From Coprobacter secundus (GTDB taxonomy: Bacteria; Bacteroidota; Bacteroidia; Bacteroidales; Coprobacteraceae): a DNA stretch of 64,000 nucleotides. The notes beneath the pieces were generated by a model. It saw only the letters and a program-made list of their open reading frames with translations. It was not told the DNA's origin and searched no databases. Shown here piece after piece: positions 36,838-46,092 of this stretch (positions are counted from its first letter, which is position 1; each line of letters opens with the position of its first letter). The translations under genes were made by a program, and so were the position numbers. The stretch spans positions 86,760 through 150,759 of the forward strand of contig JTDA01000008.1 in the NCBI GenBank assembly GCA_000803105.1, read 5' to 3'.

Positions 36838-39800
36838 TTATAAATGATTTCTATCGATAGATAATACTTCTTGCTGGGTAAAAGCATATTTTATGCATAA
36901 TTGTTGATCTATTTCTGATATAGATTTGTTCCATTTAATATCGCTTTGATTACTAAAATCTTGTAGTGGAATAAATCTAAAAACATCTTGAGATACTTGC
37001 ATAGTACCTCGACCAAAAAACAATAATGCCTTAAAAAAGTTTGTACAAATGTATTTATAACAATTTTTCTGTTCTATCTCAGTGTCAAATGGTCCAATCA
37101 AAAGGAAAGTCTCTGTACAGACTGAGTTTTGTTCTCCTATGATGGTTTCAGGTGGATTGAAAGCATTTGTAGAATAACTGGTTGTAAAAAATAATTTATA
37201 CTTGTTTACTGCTGCTTTGTTTTTTGTTATAATTTCAGGTGAAATATATCCAATCGTCCTTCTTGCTCCTCCTTTAATTCCTTTCACACCATAAATTTTT
37301 ACGCTCCCATAGAAAGGCTCTGCTTGTAAATTAGACAGTGGATATCTTTCTGGCGAATTAAATAAATCCTTTCTGATTCCAAACGGCTGGGTTAATGAGA
37401 CTATCTCCTTAAATAAGGAGCAATTTGTAGAAGTTTTAGCAATAATAGATTGACGACGGTTGTCACGTATAACGATATCAGAATTTCCATCGGATAAGAA
37501 TCTTGTAGATACAAAAAACTCTTTATTAGCTGAAATATAAGTGTAACGCAACTTACCATTGTGCTTATTACTCCAAAGAAAATAACAGATTCCACCATCT
37601 ATATGCTGCCCGTTAAAACATTCACCAGAATCCTCATAATCATAGATGGATGCAATATGTTTATCTTCCATCATTTCTTTTCTGAATGGTTTGAGAACAG
37701 CTTTTCCTCCAATCATCCATTTTGAAGGCATAATCAGGGAAACGTATTCAGGTCTGATCTGTTTTGCTATCCGTACAAATATTTGGTATATAGGATTTGC
37801 AGCATCGTCAGATGCACCGCTTCCATCATTGATTTGGTATGGAGGATTACCGACTATAGCATTAATCTTCATGTCTTTGCCTATTAAGTCATGTACTTTT
37901 TTAATGAATAATTCTGATTGATTCTTTATTTTGTTGATAAGATCTTCCGGAGCCCACATATTTGTCTTTGCTTTACGGAATCCAGCAAGCGTACGTTTGG
38001 TAATACTCTTAGCCATTGGAGTCTTACAGATGACAAAGATGTTTTCCGCTATGACCTTGTCCCATACAGTCTGCTGCTCCTCTACCGTTTCTACAGCGAA
38101 CAGAGAAGCCTTTACCCTTGCCCGGTAAATGCCGTATGCCATATAGAGCGGATAAAGTCCGGATTTGGAATTGATTTCCAGAATACGGGATTCAGGGGAG
38201 AAAACTTCTGCAGTAACCTCTCCTTTATCTATAAACCGTGGTTCAGAAATCACATTCTGGTACTCCGTGTCATAGAAGTTATAGCCTCCCAAACAGTCAC
38301 CGAGGTGCATGTTTACCACGCGCCACGGAGTAAGCACCGTTTCCTTGTCCGGATTGCGGAAAGTACTGAATATGTCCGTAATCCGTTCGATTCGTTCCTC
38401 TATACTCAGCTTGTCCGCGGCACGGGCCATCGCACGGATTCGTTTTCCGGCTGCACAGAATATTTCCGGATCATAGTATTTTTTGAAGCTGTTGAATTTC
38501 TGCTTGGTCACTCCCTTGGGCATGAACTCTTCCCATGACTGCGGGTCAATGAGTGAGGCAAAATTATCAATCGTGATTTCCTGATTCTCATCACTCAGTT
38601 CCGCGCCATAAATCAACAGGGGCATACGGATGGATATGCCACGGAGTATGGAAATGGCCGCTTCTCTGTTCTTGGTTTTCTTTTTCAGTTCTTCCAGCCG
38701 CTTCCGATCTTCCTCCGTAAGCTCCTTCTTGGGTTTCTTCTCCAGCTTCTCCTTTTCCTCATATTCCTCATTGTTCAGTCCCTGACTGTTGATGTCCACC
38801 TGGTTGGTCTTGGGCATGGCTTTGGTCTGGCCGATGATCTTTTTCAGGTCATCGAATTCCTGTAGTTCCAGATCATCCAGTTTCATCAGCTCATCGTTAT
38901 ACAGACTGTTGTCCTCAAACCCGTTACGGACGACACGTTCCACATATACCCGTTTCAACTGTTCCAGCATACGGGGAACATCAAAGCGGTTCATCTGTGA
39001 ACCCTCAATGGATATAATGGGACAGAAATTGATAAACTCACCCATAGCCTTACGGTCACTTTGTGAAGTTTTTCCGGCTTTGGATGATATTTTGGCAGTT
39101 TCAGCAATCACTTTCAGGGTACGGTCCGGAGCAAAATCAAAAACGTAGCACTGCTCCTTCACCCGTCCGTTGATGGTAGCCGGTGTCTGTACGCGGAAGA
39201 TGGTCTGCATATAACTGGATGCGGCTGTATTATAGGAACCGGACAGCATGAATACGGCAGTCCATGCCTTTACACTTACTCCGGTCGTCAGCCGTCCGCA
39301 AGAAAGGGTAATGGTCCGTGTGGCATCCGGATCTTTTCCGATAGCCTGTTCCACGGCTTCCAGGGCATCACGGCTTTCCTCGTCCTGATCACCGTCACCG
39401 GCAACATTGACCACCTTGAAATGCTGGAACACCGGATGTGTCTGAAGCATGGCACTCAGTGCTCTTGCTTCCTTCACGCCGGGCACCATCCAGAGGGTAT
39501 GGCGGAAAATATTCCGATATTCCTCGTTGGCATATGGATAAAGGCTGTCCTTGTCCTCCTTGGTAAGAAGATTCAGGAAAGCCTGCACGTCTTTTTCATG
39601 ACAGAAACTGCCGGATTCATTGACCCGGAAAAATTCCCTGAAGTTAAAGGCGACATCTTCATCTACAAATTCATGGAGCAGCCGTCCCAAATCGTAGGTA
39701 TAGATATTGAGTGTAGGCAGTGAGGCATACGGATTGGGGTCACCAAAATGGAGTTCGTCCCAGCTCATCTTGGCCCGCTGTTCCATCACATAGTCCCATG

Positions 39801-40788
39801 TATAGATTTCATCCTCCTTGAAATCATCCAACAGGTTGAATGGAGTACCTGACAGACGCAATACTTTGGTCTGTTCCTTGATCAGCTCTCCCATAACCGC
39901 TTTACCCAGTTCGGTCTGGGTGCCTTCGTGCGCTTCATCCACGATAATCAGGTCCCAATCGGTAGCAAACACTTCGTTGTTTTTGTCGAAGTTACCACCC
40001 ACAAGTTCGGAACCGCGTAAATCCTGCATGGAGGCAAAATAGACATAATGCAATCCGCGGCTTTCTGCCCGCCGTTCAAGACTGCTGTAGCTTTCCCCGT
40101 TGTTCTTGGAACCGTATGCAAAATCCTTGCGGTCGTAAAATATCTTACCGAAATCCTCAAACCATCCGGCATCCACCACAGGGCGATGAGTCAGAATCAG
40201 GGTACGCTGAAACTCCATATCCTTGACAACCTGCAGAGCGGAAAGGGTCTTCCCGAAACGCATCTTTGCGTTCCAGAGCATCTGGTTGCCTTTCTTAAAC
40301 TGCTTCTTGGTCTTGCTGATGGCTTCCTGCTGTTCCGGCCGGAATATAATTGGAGAATACTCCTGGGTAACTTCGGCAGATGAAAGGGAACTCCTGCCTT
40401 CCTTGACGGCTGCAATGGCACGCTTGACGGTTTCCAGATCGGTGATGAACCATTCATTGGCTTTGTTGACTGTATCGAATACTTTCTTTTTGATACCGGA
40501 GCGTTCCAAGACATTGTGTACTTCTTTGTCGTTGAATGAACGGAGTCCACCACGGTTGTAAACGGTCAGTTCCGTATATAGCAGATCGTATGCGATACCT
40601 GCCGTCTGTGTATACTGGTTGATACGCTTTCTGGCCGCTTCATTGAGCACCTTGCTGTTAGGAGACAGACCGAACACGTTTTCATCCTCACAGGTTGCCT
40701 CGCCAATCTTCAGGCATCCACGGTGCGCCGCATCATTGATACGGAACACATAGATCAGTTTTAGTTTCAGGGACGATGTGAATCTCAT
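36838..40788 (-). CDS. Helicase-methylase restriction protein with N-terminal GIY-YIG-like domain
   Basis: This 1316-aa single polypeptide has several parts. Residues 1-100 resemble the T5orf172/MUG113 GIY-YIG domain (IYVFRI, CLKIGEA, RINQYTQTAGI). The SF2 helicase has Walker A NAKMRFGKTLSAL, DEAH box IIVDEAHEGTQ and motif VI-like YMQTIFRVQTP. An Eco57I-like N6-adenine methylase has AIVGNPPYQI near 979, then a recognition domain. It starts with a 4-base overlap with the upstream subunit gene. DNA coding the last third, from about 37900 down, is visibly more AT-rich than the rest, suggesting exchange of the recognition domain. Confidence 0.82.
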   Translation of the reverse strand: MRFTSSLKLKLIYVFRINDAAHRGCLKIGEATCEDENVFGLSPNSKVLNEAARKRINQYTQTAGIAYDLLYTELTVYNRGGLRSFNDKEVHNVLERSGIKKKVFDTVNKANEWFITDLETVKRAIAAVKEGRSSLSSAEVTQEYSPIIFRPEQQEAISKTKKQFKKGNQMLWNAKMRFGKTLSALQVVKDMEFQRTLILTHRPVVDAGWFEDFGKIFYDRKDFAYGSKNNGESYSSLERRAESRGLHYVYFASMQDLRGSELVGGNFDKNNEVFATDWDLIIVDEAHEGTQTELGKAVMGELIKEQTKVLRLSGTPFNLLDDFKEDEIYTWDYVMEQRAKMSWDELHFGDPNPYASLPTLNIYTYDLGRLLHEFVDEDVAFNFREFFRVNESGSFCHEKDVQAFLNLLTKEDKDSLYPYANEEYRNIFRHTLWMVPGVKEARALSAMLQTHPVFQHFKVVNVAGDGDQDEESRDALEAVEQAIGKDPDATRTITLSCGRLTTGVSVKAWTAVFMLSGSYNTAASSYMQTIFRVQTPATINGRVKEQCYVFDFAPDRTLKVIAETAKISSKAGKTSQSDRKAMGEFINFCPIISIEGSQMNRFDVPRMLEQLKRVYVERVVRNGFEDNSLYNDELMKLDDLELQEFDDLKKIIGQTKAMPKTNQVDINSQGLNNEEYEEKEKLEKKPKKELTEEDRKRLEELKKKTKNREAAISILRGISIRMPLLIYGAELSDENQEITIDNFASLIDPQSWEEFMPKGVTKQKFNSFKKYYDPEIFCAAGKRIRAMARAADKLSIEERIERITDIFSTFRNPDKETVLTPWRVVNMHLGDCLGGYNFYDTEYQNVISEPRFIDKGEVTAEVFSPESRILEINSKSGLYPLYMAYGIYRARVKASLFAVETVEEQQTVWDKVIAENIFVICKTPMAKSITKRTLAGFRKAKTNMWAPEDLINKIKNQSELFIKKVHDLIGKDMKINAIVGNPPYQINDGSGASDDAANPIYQIFVRIAKQIRPEYVSLIMPSKWMIGGKAVLKPFRKEMMEDKHIASIYDYEDSGECFNGQHIDGGICYFLWSNKHNGKLRYTYISANKEFFVSTRFLSDGNSDIVIRDNRRQSIIAKTSTNCSLFKEIVSLTQPFGIRKDLFNSPERYPLSNLQAEPFYGSVKIYGVKGIKGGARRTIGYISPEIITKNKAAVNKYKLFFTTSYSTNAFNPPETIIGEQNSVCTETFLLIGPFDTEIEQKNCYKYICTNFFKALLFFGRGTMQVSQDVFRFIPLQDFSNQSDIKWNKSISEIDQQLCIKYAFTQQEVLSIDRNHL

Positions 40789-41819
40789 GCTTCTTCATTT
40801 ATGAGGTCGATAAATCTGATTCGTTTCCCCTTTTTGCCTGTTGCCTTGTCTGTAGCCCGCCAGTCCTTGATAATGCAATAATTTCCATTGTGCTTGGTCA
40901 GGTCATTTTTCAGACAGCCTTCGCACGGCTCCCGTCTTTCAATCGTACCGAACAGACTTGGTTCCATCCGCACACGTTCTCCGCAACTGTCCGGAACAAC
41001 ACCTTTCAGTCCGTCCATCTGCCATACATTCCAGGATATGATATAGGCTATATGGTTGATGGATTTAATTTGCGGATCTTTACCGAACTTGTTCCGGTAA
41101 TATTCGATGAAGGATAAGAGAAGAGCTTCACGGGCAAGAAGAAGACTGTCGCCCTGCCATTCATAGGCGTAGATGCTTCTGTAAGCATCCTTGGCTGCCT
41201 CCAGCCATTCACGCGTTGTCGCAGTATTCTCACTGACAATACGGAGCTTACGGTCAAGCAGGCCGATACGTTTCTCCACGGGAATGAATGTTCCGGTAGT
41301 CGTATCATACCTGCTTACCAGATAAGGAGCTTCTCCACAGGTGATTTCCAAACAGTTTTCCCGTACATAGTCTTTCCATGTTCTGCCTTCAGGAAAAGCA
41401 ATCTTATCAGGATTGATTTCCCATGAATGTGTACCGTCTTTGGATGTCACTTCATGGTTGAATACATCTGTTCTGCCAAACCAGGCTTCATCGACAAGGT
41501 TGTTCTGGGCATTACATATCCAGGACGGAGTAAATACCTCCGCCATTTCCCGGGAACGTGTGCTTTGGGTATCCTTGTGTTTCAGGATACGGGGCATGAC
41601 CACATGCCCGTTCTCTCCGGTTATCAACTCTGGGAGAATCTGTGACCCGTATTCATAACCTTTGCCGAGCGGTTCATAATCGGAAGTAGCCCAGAATATA
41701 TTACACTGTTTTCCTTCCTTACTCGTTGTATGATCTTTGAGCAAGGTATTCAGTAAGTCGGATGAAAGTTCTTTCAGCCTGTTCTCTTGTATGTCGGCTT
41801 CTCCGGTTGTTTTCTCCAT
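40785..41819 (-). CDS. Restriction-system methylase-associated subunit
   Basis: This 344-aa protein contains RSREMAEVFTPSWICNAQNNLVDEAWFG, the EVFTP entry motif of N6-adenine methylases split here over residues about 88-115, plus a Cys-rich part (CGEAP, CGERV, EGCLKN) in the C-terminal half. It lacks its own NPPY motif, which is in the downstream protein. The two overlap by 4 bases and probably form one enzyme. The only upstream sequence before the putative invertible segment is 48 bp, so transcription would have to start in or beyond that segment. Confidence 0.72.
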   Translation of the reverse strand: MEKTTGEADIQENRLKELSSDLLNTLLKDHTTSKEGKQCNIFWATSDYEPLGKGYEYGSQILPELITGENGHVVMPRILKHKDTQSTRSREMAEVFTPSWICNAQNNLVDEAWFGRTDVFNHEVTSKDGTHSWEINPDKIAFPEGRTWKDYVRENCLEITCGEAPYLVSRYDTTTGTFIPVEKRIGLLDRKLRIVSENTATTREWLEAAKDAYRSIYAYEWQGDSLLLAREALLLSFIEYYRNKFGKDPQIKSINHIAYIISWNVWQMDGLKGVVPDSCGERVRMEPSLFGTIERREPCEGCLKNDLTKHNGNYCIIKDWRATDKATGKKGKRIRFIDLINEEA

Positions 41820-41866
41820 CTTCTTTCTGTGCGTAAAGGGGATGAGAAAGTCCCGGTGTCTGCGTC

Positions 41867-42045
41867 TTTCTTAGACAGAGGGAGATTTCGGGCTATAAGG
41901 CTGATTTGCTGATGAATTATATGTAGGATTGCTAAACAACAGTTGAAATTCAATGACTTCCGGATGAAAATCCAACGGCCGAAATTGCAGGATTTTCAAT
42001 AAAATGTATAACTTTGCGCAAGAGTGAGTCCCTCTGTCTAAGAAA
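41867..42045. promoter_or_regulatory. Candidate invertible promoter segment upstream of the restriction operon
   Basis: Perfect 17-bp inverted repeats, TTTCTTAGACAGAGGGA at 41867-41883 and its complement at 42029-42045, bound a 145-bp spacer. The spacer has one promoter, ATTG, 21 bp, TAACTTTG (42009-42016), facing right, away from the restriction genes. After inversion the box would lie at 41896-41903 on the minus strand, about 80 bp before the start codon at 41819. No minus-strand TAnnTTTG was found in the present orientation. A tyrosine recombinase gene ends 30 bp to the right. Confidence 0.6.
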
Positions 42046-42074
42046 TGAATGCTTTTGCTAAACATTCTCCAATC

Positions 42075-43277
42075 CTACAGACTTTTCAGAATTTGTGCGT
42101 TGGCTTTGTCCACTACGGAGTTATCTAATGAGGCCAGATAAATTTGTGTAGTCGCCTCGGAATCATGTCCCATTCCTTCACTGATAACTGAAATCGGAAT
42201 GTTCTTGCCTTTGGCTGCGCTTGCCCATGAATGACGGGCACAGTACATGCTCAGAGGAACGGATATATCGGCCAGTCTGGCTATTTCTTTCAGGTTTCGG
42301 TTTATTCCGGACATGACATTTCTGTAATGCTTGTGCGTATCCTTAAAAGGATATTTCAATACCGGCAAAAGATAAGGACTGAAACTGTCTTCCGGGTATT
42401 TGCCGACAATCTCCTGCATGCATTTTTCCCACCTGATGACCAGCTGCTGCCCGGTCTTTCGTCTGCGATACGATAAGAAGCCGTTCTGAAGATCTTTCTT
42501 TTTCAGGTGAGCCATATCTACGAACGACATGCCACGGGTATAGAAGCTGAACAGGAACATGTCCCTTGCAAATTCCAGATTAGGCTGTAAGGACAGATCC
42601 AGATTCTTCATACGCTTGATGGCGGATAAGGGAACGGCACGCTTGACGGTCTTATCCACTCCCGTATAGACATGCCTGAAAGGATTGCGCTGTTCCATCA
42701 GTTCCTTTTCCAAGGCACGGTTATATACCGCCCGAAGGATACGCATGTAGAATGAACAGGTATTCCGTACGGCTCCTTTCCCATGAAGGTAGGCTTCATA
42801 AAGCTGCATCAAATCCGACTCAATTTCGGACAGCAGAACATCCCTGTCCCCTCTGAACTGCATGAAACTTTTCAGAGTGCAGGAATAATTTTCAGCCGTG
42901 CGTATCTTGCCCATCTGTTTTAGACGGGCTATGATGCCTTGCATGAAGTTGAAAAGCGACTGTCCCTCTGTATTGCTTTGAAAAGAAGCGATAATATCAT
43001 CTGCTGTATATACAGCTTTTCGATTATCCAGTTGATGGATAATCATGTCCAGCCGTTTCAGGTCCCACTCTATGCGTTCCTGCAAGGAAAGGAGTAGATT
43101 GCTTCGTTCTGAACTGCCGACAATGATACAGTTTCCAGTCTCATTCCATTCATCCGTAAATATCCGGTAATCCGTCTTTAACTGACGGATTACACGGTTC
43201 TGGATAATCTGATAATAGATGGTACCTTCCTTTCCCTCAATGGTGGAAGATCTGAATTTCACTTTGACACTTGCCAT
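42075..43277 (-). CDS. Tyrosine recombinase next to the inverted repeats
   Basis: This 400-aa Bacteroidota-type recombinase has an N-terminal arm domain (FRSSTIEGKEGTIYYQIIQNR), a SAM-like core-binding domain, and a catalytic part with YCARHSWAS (Arg), GMGHDSEATTQIY (His and nucleophile Tyr). The first catalytic Arg position reads YTRGMSFVD rather than GLR, as in IntDOT-like enzymes. Its gene is last in the mobC-relaxase-membrane protein operon and ends 30 bp from the 17-bp inverted repeat. It may be the integrase of the mob module, the invertase of the promoter segment, or both. Confidence 0.88.
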   Translation of the reverse strand: MASVKVKFRSSTIEGKEGTIYYQIIQNRVIRQLKTDYRIFTDEWNETGNCIIVGSSERSNLLLSLQERIEWDLKRLDMIIHQLDNRKAVYTADDIIASFQSNTEGQSLFNFMQGIIARLKQMGKIRTAENYSCTLKSFMQFRGDRDVLLSEIESDLMQLYEAYLHGKGAVRNTCSFYMRILRAVYNRALEKELMEQRNPFRHVYTGVDKTVKRAVPLSAIKRMKNLDLSLQPNLEFARDMFLFSFYTRGMSFVDMAHLKKKDLQNGFLSYRRRKTGQQLVIRWEKCMQEIVGKYPEDSFSPYLLPVLKYPFKDTHKHYRNVMSGINRNLKEIARLADISVPLSMYCARHSWASAAKGKNIPISVISEGMGHDSEATTQIYLASLDNSVVDKANAQILKSL

Positions 43278-43281
43278 ACGC

Positions 43282-44052
43282 TCACTTTTTAGGTTTGTCC
43301 GATTGAATGGGTTTGCCTTTGATGGACTTTGCCTTGCTGTCCAGTTCTCTCGCTGCCTGTTCTTTCAGCCGTGCCTGCTCGGTCAGGGTGGCCTGTCTCT
43401 GTACCGCTTCCTCGTAGGCTTCCACGTCCTCACGCATCTGTTCTATCCGTTCGTTATCCCGGTTCGGTCCAAAGAGGTTCTCAAGTTCCACAATCTGTTC
43501 GGGGGTAGCATCTCCTTTCATCTTGACATAACGGTATTTCAGATCATTATCGGCCTGTACGTTATCCGTCCTCACCGAAAAATAGAGAGCCACGGACAGA
43601 ATCACGATTGTCACGAACATCACGAAAAAACTCCCGAGAGTGTACGGGGATTCTACACTCAGGCTGAAATGATGGTTGATGTTGCTTGTCTTGACGGTAT
43701 TCTTTCTGATTGTGTCATTGGTCTCACAAAACAGGGTTTCCACTTTCTCCTGGTGCTGACGCTGTTCATTTCGCATTTCTGACAAGACCTGTCCAAGTCT
43801 TTCCTGTGACAAGTTCTTCCTGTCCATGGAAACCATATCGTTCTTGATGGCGGCAAGCCCCTCGCACATGCGAACCAACAATTTGCGAAATGTCTCATGA
43901 CCATTCCGGACTTCATTCAGCACGGACTCATCCTTTTCATTGTTAACTGTCGGACTATTACCTTCCGGCAAGGGAATGGACAACCCGTTGATTTTGTTCT
44001 CGATTCTTTCCAGGCATCCGAAGATGCTCTCGATATATTCTTCCAATTTCAT
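43282..44052 (-). CDS. Membrane protein of the mobilization operon
   Basis: This 256-aa protein has one membrane segment in the middle (FFVMFVTIVILSVALYF, about residues 150-170). Both flanks are charged and coiled-coil-like, with a C-terminal Lys/Glu/Ala-rich tail (EQARLKEQAARELDSKAKS). Proteins of this plan lie between relaxase and integrase genes in Bacteroides mobilizable transposons. The function is unknown; linking the relaxosome to the membrane or coupling protein is possible. It begins 49 bp after the relaxase stop and ends 4 bp before the recombinase start. Confidence 0.6.
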   Translation of the reverse strand: MKLEEYIESIFGCLERIENKINGLSIPLPEGNSPTVNNEKDESVLNEVRNGHETFRKLLVRMCEGLAAIKNDMVSMDRKNLSQERLGQVLSEMRNEQRQHQEKVETLFCETNDTIRKNTVKTSNINHHFSLSVESPYTLGSFFVMFVTIVILSVALYFSVRTDNVQADNDLKYRYVKMKGDATPEQIVELENLFGPNRDNERIEQMREDVEAYEEAVQRQATLTEQARLKEQAARELDSKAKSIKGKPIQSDKPKK

Positions 44053-44101
44053 ATTCCTGCAATTTTAATGTTCATGAATAATTTGAATGGGCAAGGACTG
44101 G

Positions 44102-45028
44102 CTACAGCCCGAATCCTTTCCTCCTTTTCTTTTTCCTGCGTCTGCGCAAGAGTTCTTCCTGAGGTAACGGCTCTTCGGGAGCAGTGCCGTTTGTCGGACT
44201 GAACAGTCCCGGCCCCGTACTTTCGAAGAGATGACCTCCGTCCGGTATCCTTTGCTGCACCTTGCGTTCGGATTCCTGTTGGGATTCCGAAGTCTTCCAG
44301 CCCAGCCGGGCATTCAGTCTGGCAAAGCTGAACTCCCGGCTGATCTGTGAAGCCTTGAAGGTCTGCCCGTCCTTAGTGAACCGGATTCCCTGTATGTCCT
44401 CCGGCCTTTTTATCTCCCGGGTACGCTTTACAAATTCCAGCCTGATACCCCGGCGAAGCAGATAATCGTTGAACTCTTTCCATGTTCCGGAGTGCTTCAA
44501 AGCCGCCTTGACGGCATTGAAGATTTCGTATTTCACACGTTCCGAAGCATGGAGTTTCTCCACGTTAGTCTTACCCTTGTCCTCGGCGTACGTCAGCCCG
44601 TACCTGTCCTTAAGTAGTTTTGTGGCGATTTCGTTACGTTTGTAATCGCCTTGAGAAGAGATTACCTTGCCGTCATACCCGATGCGGTTATAGACCAGAT
44701 GGCAGTGCGGATTGTCCGTGTTATGGTGTCTTACCAGGATGAACTGGGTGTTCCTTATGCCCATCAGCTCCATGTATTCCCTGGCTATTTTAGCCATAAA
44801 CTCATCCGTCAGCAGTGCCTTGTCCTCCGGCTTGAAGCTCAATGCGATATGCCCGACAGGCTGTTTTATCTTCGGATTAAGCTCACGCTGGTAGTTGAAA
44901 CTGGCCGTTATTTCCCGGATATTTTCAAGAAGTACACCGTCTGAGTCAATAATTTCCGCGTTGTCCTTGCCCATCACGTAACGGATACAGCCGCCGAAGG
45001 ATTTCCCTTTCTTGATCTTGCCAATCAT
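44102..45028 (-). CDS. Relaxase (mobilization nuclease) of the insertion
   Basis: This 308-aa MOB-P-type relaxase nicks the transfer origin and stays linked to the 5' end. The N-terminus MIGKIKKGKSFGGCIRYVMG is typical. The metal-binding histidine cluster is in VRHHNTDNPHCHLVYNR, and the catalytic Tyr is expected in the N-terminal region (RYVMG). A Lys/Arg-rich tail (RRRRKKKRRKG) ends the protein. It overlaps mobC by 4 bases (45025-45028). A related but distinct relaxase is encoded at 58672 in element 2. Confidence 0.9.
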   Translation of the reverse strand: MIGKIKKGKSFGGCIRYVMGKDNAEIIDSDGVLLENIREITASFNYQRELNPKIKQPVGHIALSFKPEDKALLTDEFMAKIAREYMELMGIRNTQFILVRHHNTDNPHCHLVYNRIGYDGKVISSQGDYKRNEIATKLLKDRYGLTYAEDKGKTNVEKLHASERVKYEIFNAVKAALKHSGTWKEFNDYLLRRGIRLEFVKRTREIKRPEDIQGIRFTKDGQTFKASQISREFSFARLNARLGWKTSESQQESERKVQQRIPDGGHLFESTGPGLFSPTNGTAPEEPLPQEELLRRRRKKKRRKGFGL

Positions 45029-45399
45029 GACGGCCTCCTTTCTCCGTACCTGTACCGGATAATAATATCCTTGAGTTTCTGCAGGAGTTCTGTCACCGTC
45101 TTTTGGGTACGGTGGAATCCGGCCTGATGGGACAGACGGGTCAGTTGGTTCAGGTTGTTCGCCATCCCCGTAAGACTGCGTATGACGGCAGTTTCCTCGG
45201 CAGAGTGCCTGGCCGTTATCGTCGTCTCAAAAGCTGATGTGCGGAGAAATTCCGCCAGCGTGAGGTTGGCCTGTCTGCTGCGTCGGCACAACCGTTCATA
45301 GTCTATCTTGGAGAATTTCACTGTAACGGCTTTGCTGAGTTTGCACACTCCGCTTACTCTGGGGCGTCCTCTCGGTCTGTTTTTCTTTCTGTCATTCAT
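45025..45399 (-). CDS. MobC-like relaxosome accessory protein
   Basis: This small basic protein (124 aa from the ATG at 45399; the frame can extend to 45450) has a ribbon-helix-helix-type N-terminus (AVTVKFSKIDYERLCRRSRQ). The MobC motif follows (TAVIRSLTGMANNLNQLTRLSHQAG, the LNQL core near residues 85-100). MobC helps melt the transfer origin for the relaxase. The stop overlaps the relaxase start. A candidate transfer origin with strong hairpins lies directly upstream. Confidence 0.85.
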   Translation of the reverse strand: MNDRKKNRPRGRPRVSGVCKLSKAVTVKFSKIDYERLCRRSRQANLTLAEFLRTSAFETTITARHSAEETAVIRSLTGMANNLNQLTRLSHQAGFHRTQKTVTELLQKLKDIIIRYRYGERRPS

Positions 45400-45464
45400 A
45401 TTTTCTTCGTTTGATTTCTGATTATACTTTTTCTCACAATCTGCGACCACCGGGAGCGGATTGC

Positions 45465-45519
45465 CTCCACTCTTCGGGAGTGGAGCGAGGTTTTCGGGAT
45501 GCCCGAAAGATAACCTCGC
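45465..45519. other. Candidate transfer origin (oriT) of the insertion
   Basis: Two strong adjacent hairpins lie here: CTCCACTC/GAGTGGAG at 45465-45485 and GCGAGGTT/AACCTCGC at 45485-45519, the latter with TTCGGG/CCCGAA inside. They lie just upstream of mobC and the relaxase in a stretch without a credible gene. Confidence 0.55.
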
Positions 45520-45627
45520 TAACTCCCAAAACTGAAGTTTTGTCCGTTACCCCCTCAGGTCGGCTCCTGACTGTCTGAATACTGTAATGACTGGAGTCAG
45601 TAAGCAAGTCGGTCATTCTGGAAAATG

Positions 45628-46092
45628 TCACAGTTTTCTCCACTGCTCGAAGTCTTCCGAGTAGATTTCAAGATGCTGCCGGGCGATGTTCTCAAGCAGT
45701 CCGGAAACACTCATTTTGCGTCCTCCAAGCCTGCGGACAAACTCGTCCAGCCTGTCACGTACCTCACCGCTTACGAACACGGGCTTGCGGTCTTCGATTC
45801 TCGGGACCTGAAGAAAGGCTTTCCTGTATTCGTCCAGAGAAAGTTTCCTCTGCCTGCTGCTTATACGACGTTGAGACGCGGGAACGGCTTCCTCTTTTCC
45901 TGTTGGCGGTTGCCGGATCTCGGATGGGGTGTCGGTCTGTTCTACCGTTCCTTCTGACTTCTCTTTTCCGGTATCATTCAAGGATGATTCACGGGCAGTT
46001 TCAATGCCGCCATCTGACGGGAGTATGAATGACATGTCCGTACCTGTCATGGCCTCCCATTCTTCTTTGGTCAATTTCTTTTTTGTTACCAT
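45628..46092 (-). CDS. DUF3408 family protein
   Basis: This 154-aa protein has a charged, disordered N-terminal half and the conserved C-terminal domain of DUF3408: SLDEYRKAFLQVPRIEDRKPVFV, GEVRDRLDEFVRRLG, MSVSGLLENIARQHLE, ending EDFEQWRKL. DUF3408 genes are found in Bacteroides conjugative and mobilizable elements, often near mobC. The helical end resembles ribbon-helix-helix DNA-binding proteins, so a ParG- or relaxosome-like role is possible. Confidence 0.8.
   Translation of the reverse strand: MVTKKKLTKEEWEAMTGTDMSFILPSDGGIETARESSLNDTGKEKSEGTVEQTDTPSEIRQPPTGKEEAVPASQRRISSRQRKLSLDEYRKAFLQVPRIEDRKPVFVSGEVRDRLDEFVRRLGGRKMSVSGLLENIARQHLEIYSEDFEQWRKL

Noticed and set aside
37918..38538. 206-codon plus-strand frame inside the helicase-methylase gene
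   Set aside because: Antisense shadow; the opposite strand encodes conserved helicase and methylase motifs without break.
41867..42045. 17-bp inverted repeats considered as a MITE or IS remnant
   Set aside because: No target-site duplication was seen at either side (GCGTC against TGAAT). An invertible segment explains the promoter and recombinase better, although a MITE is not fully excluded.
45434..45643. 69-codon frame upstream of mobC on the minus strand
   Set aside because: It overlaps the two strong hairpins of the candidate oriT and the end of the DUF3408 gene, and its translation has no protein-like features.
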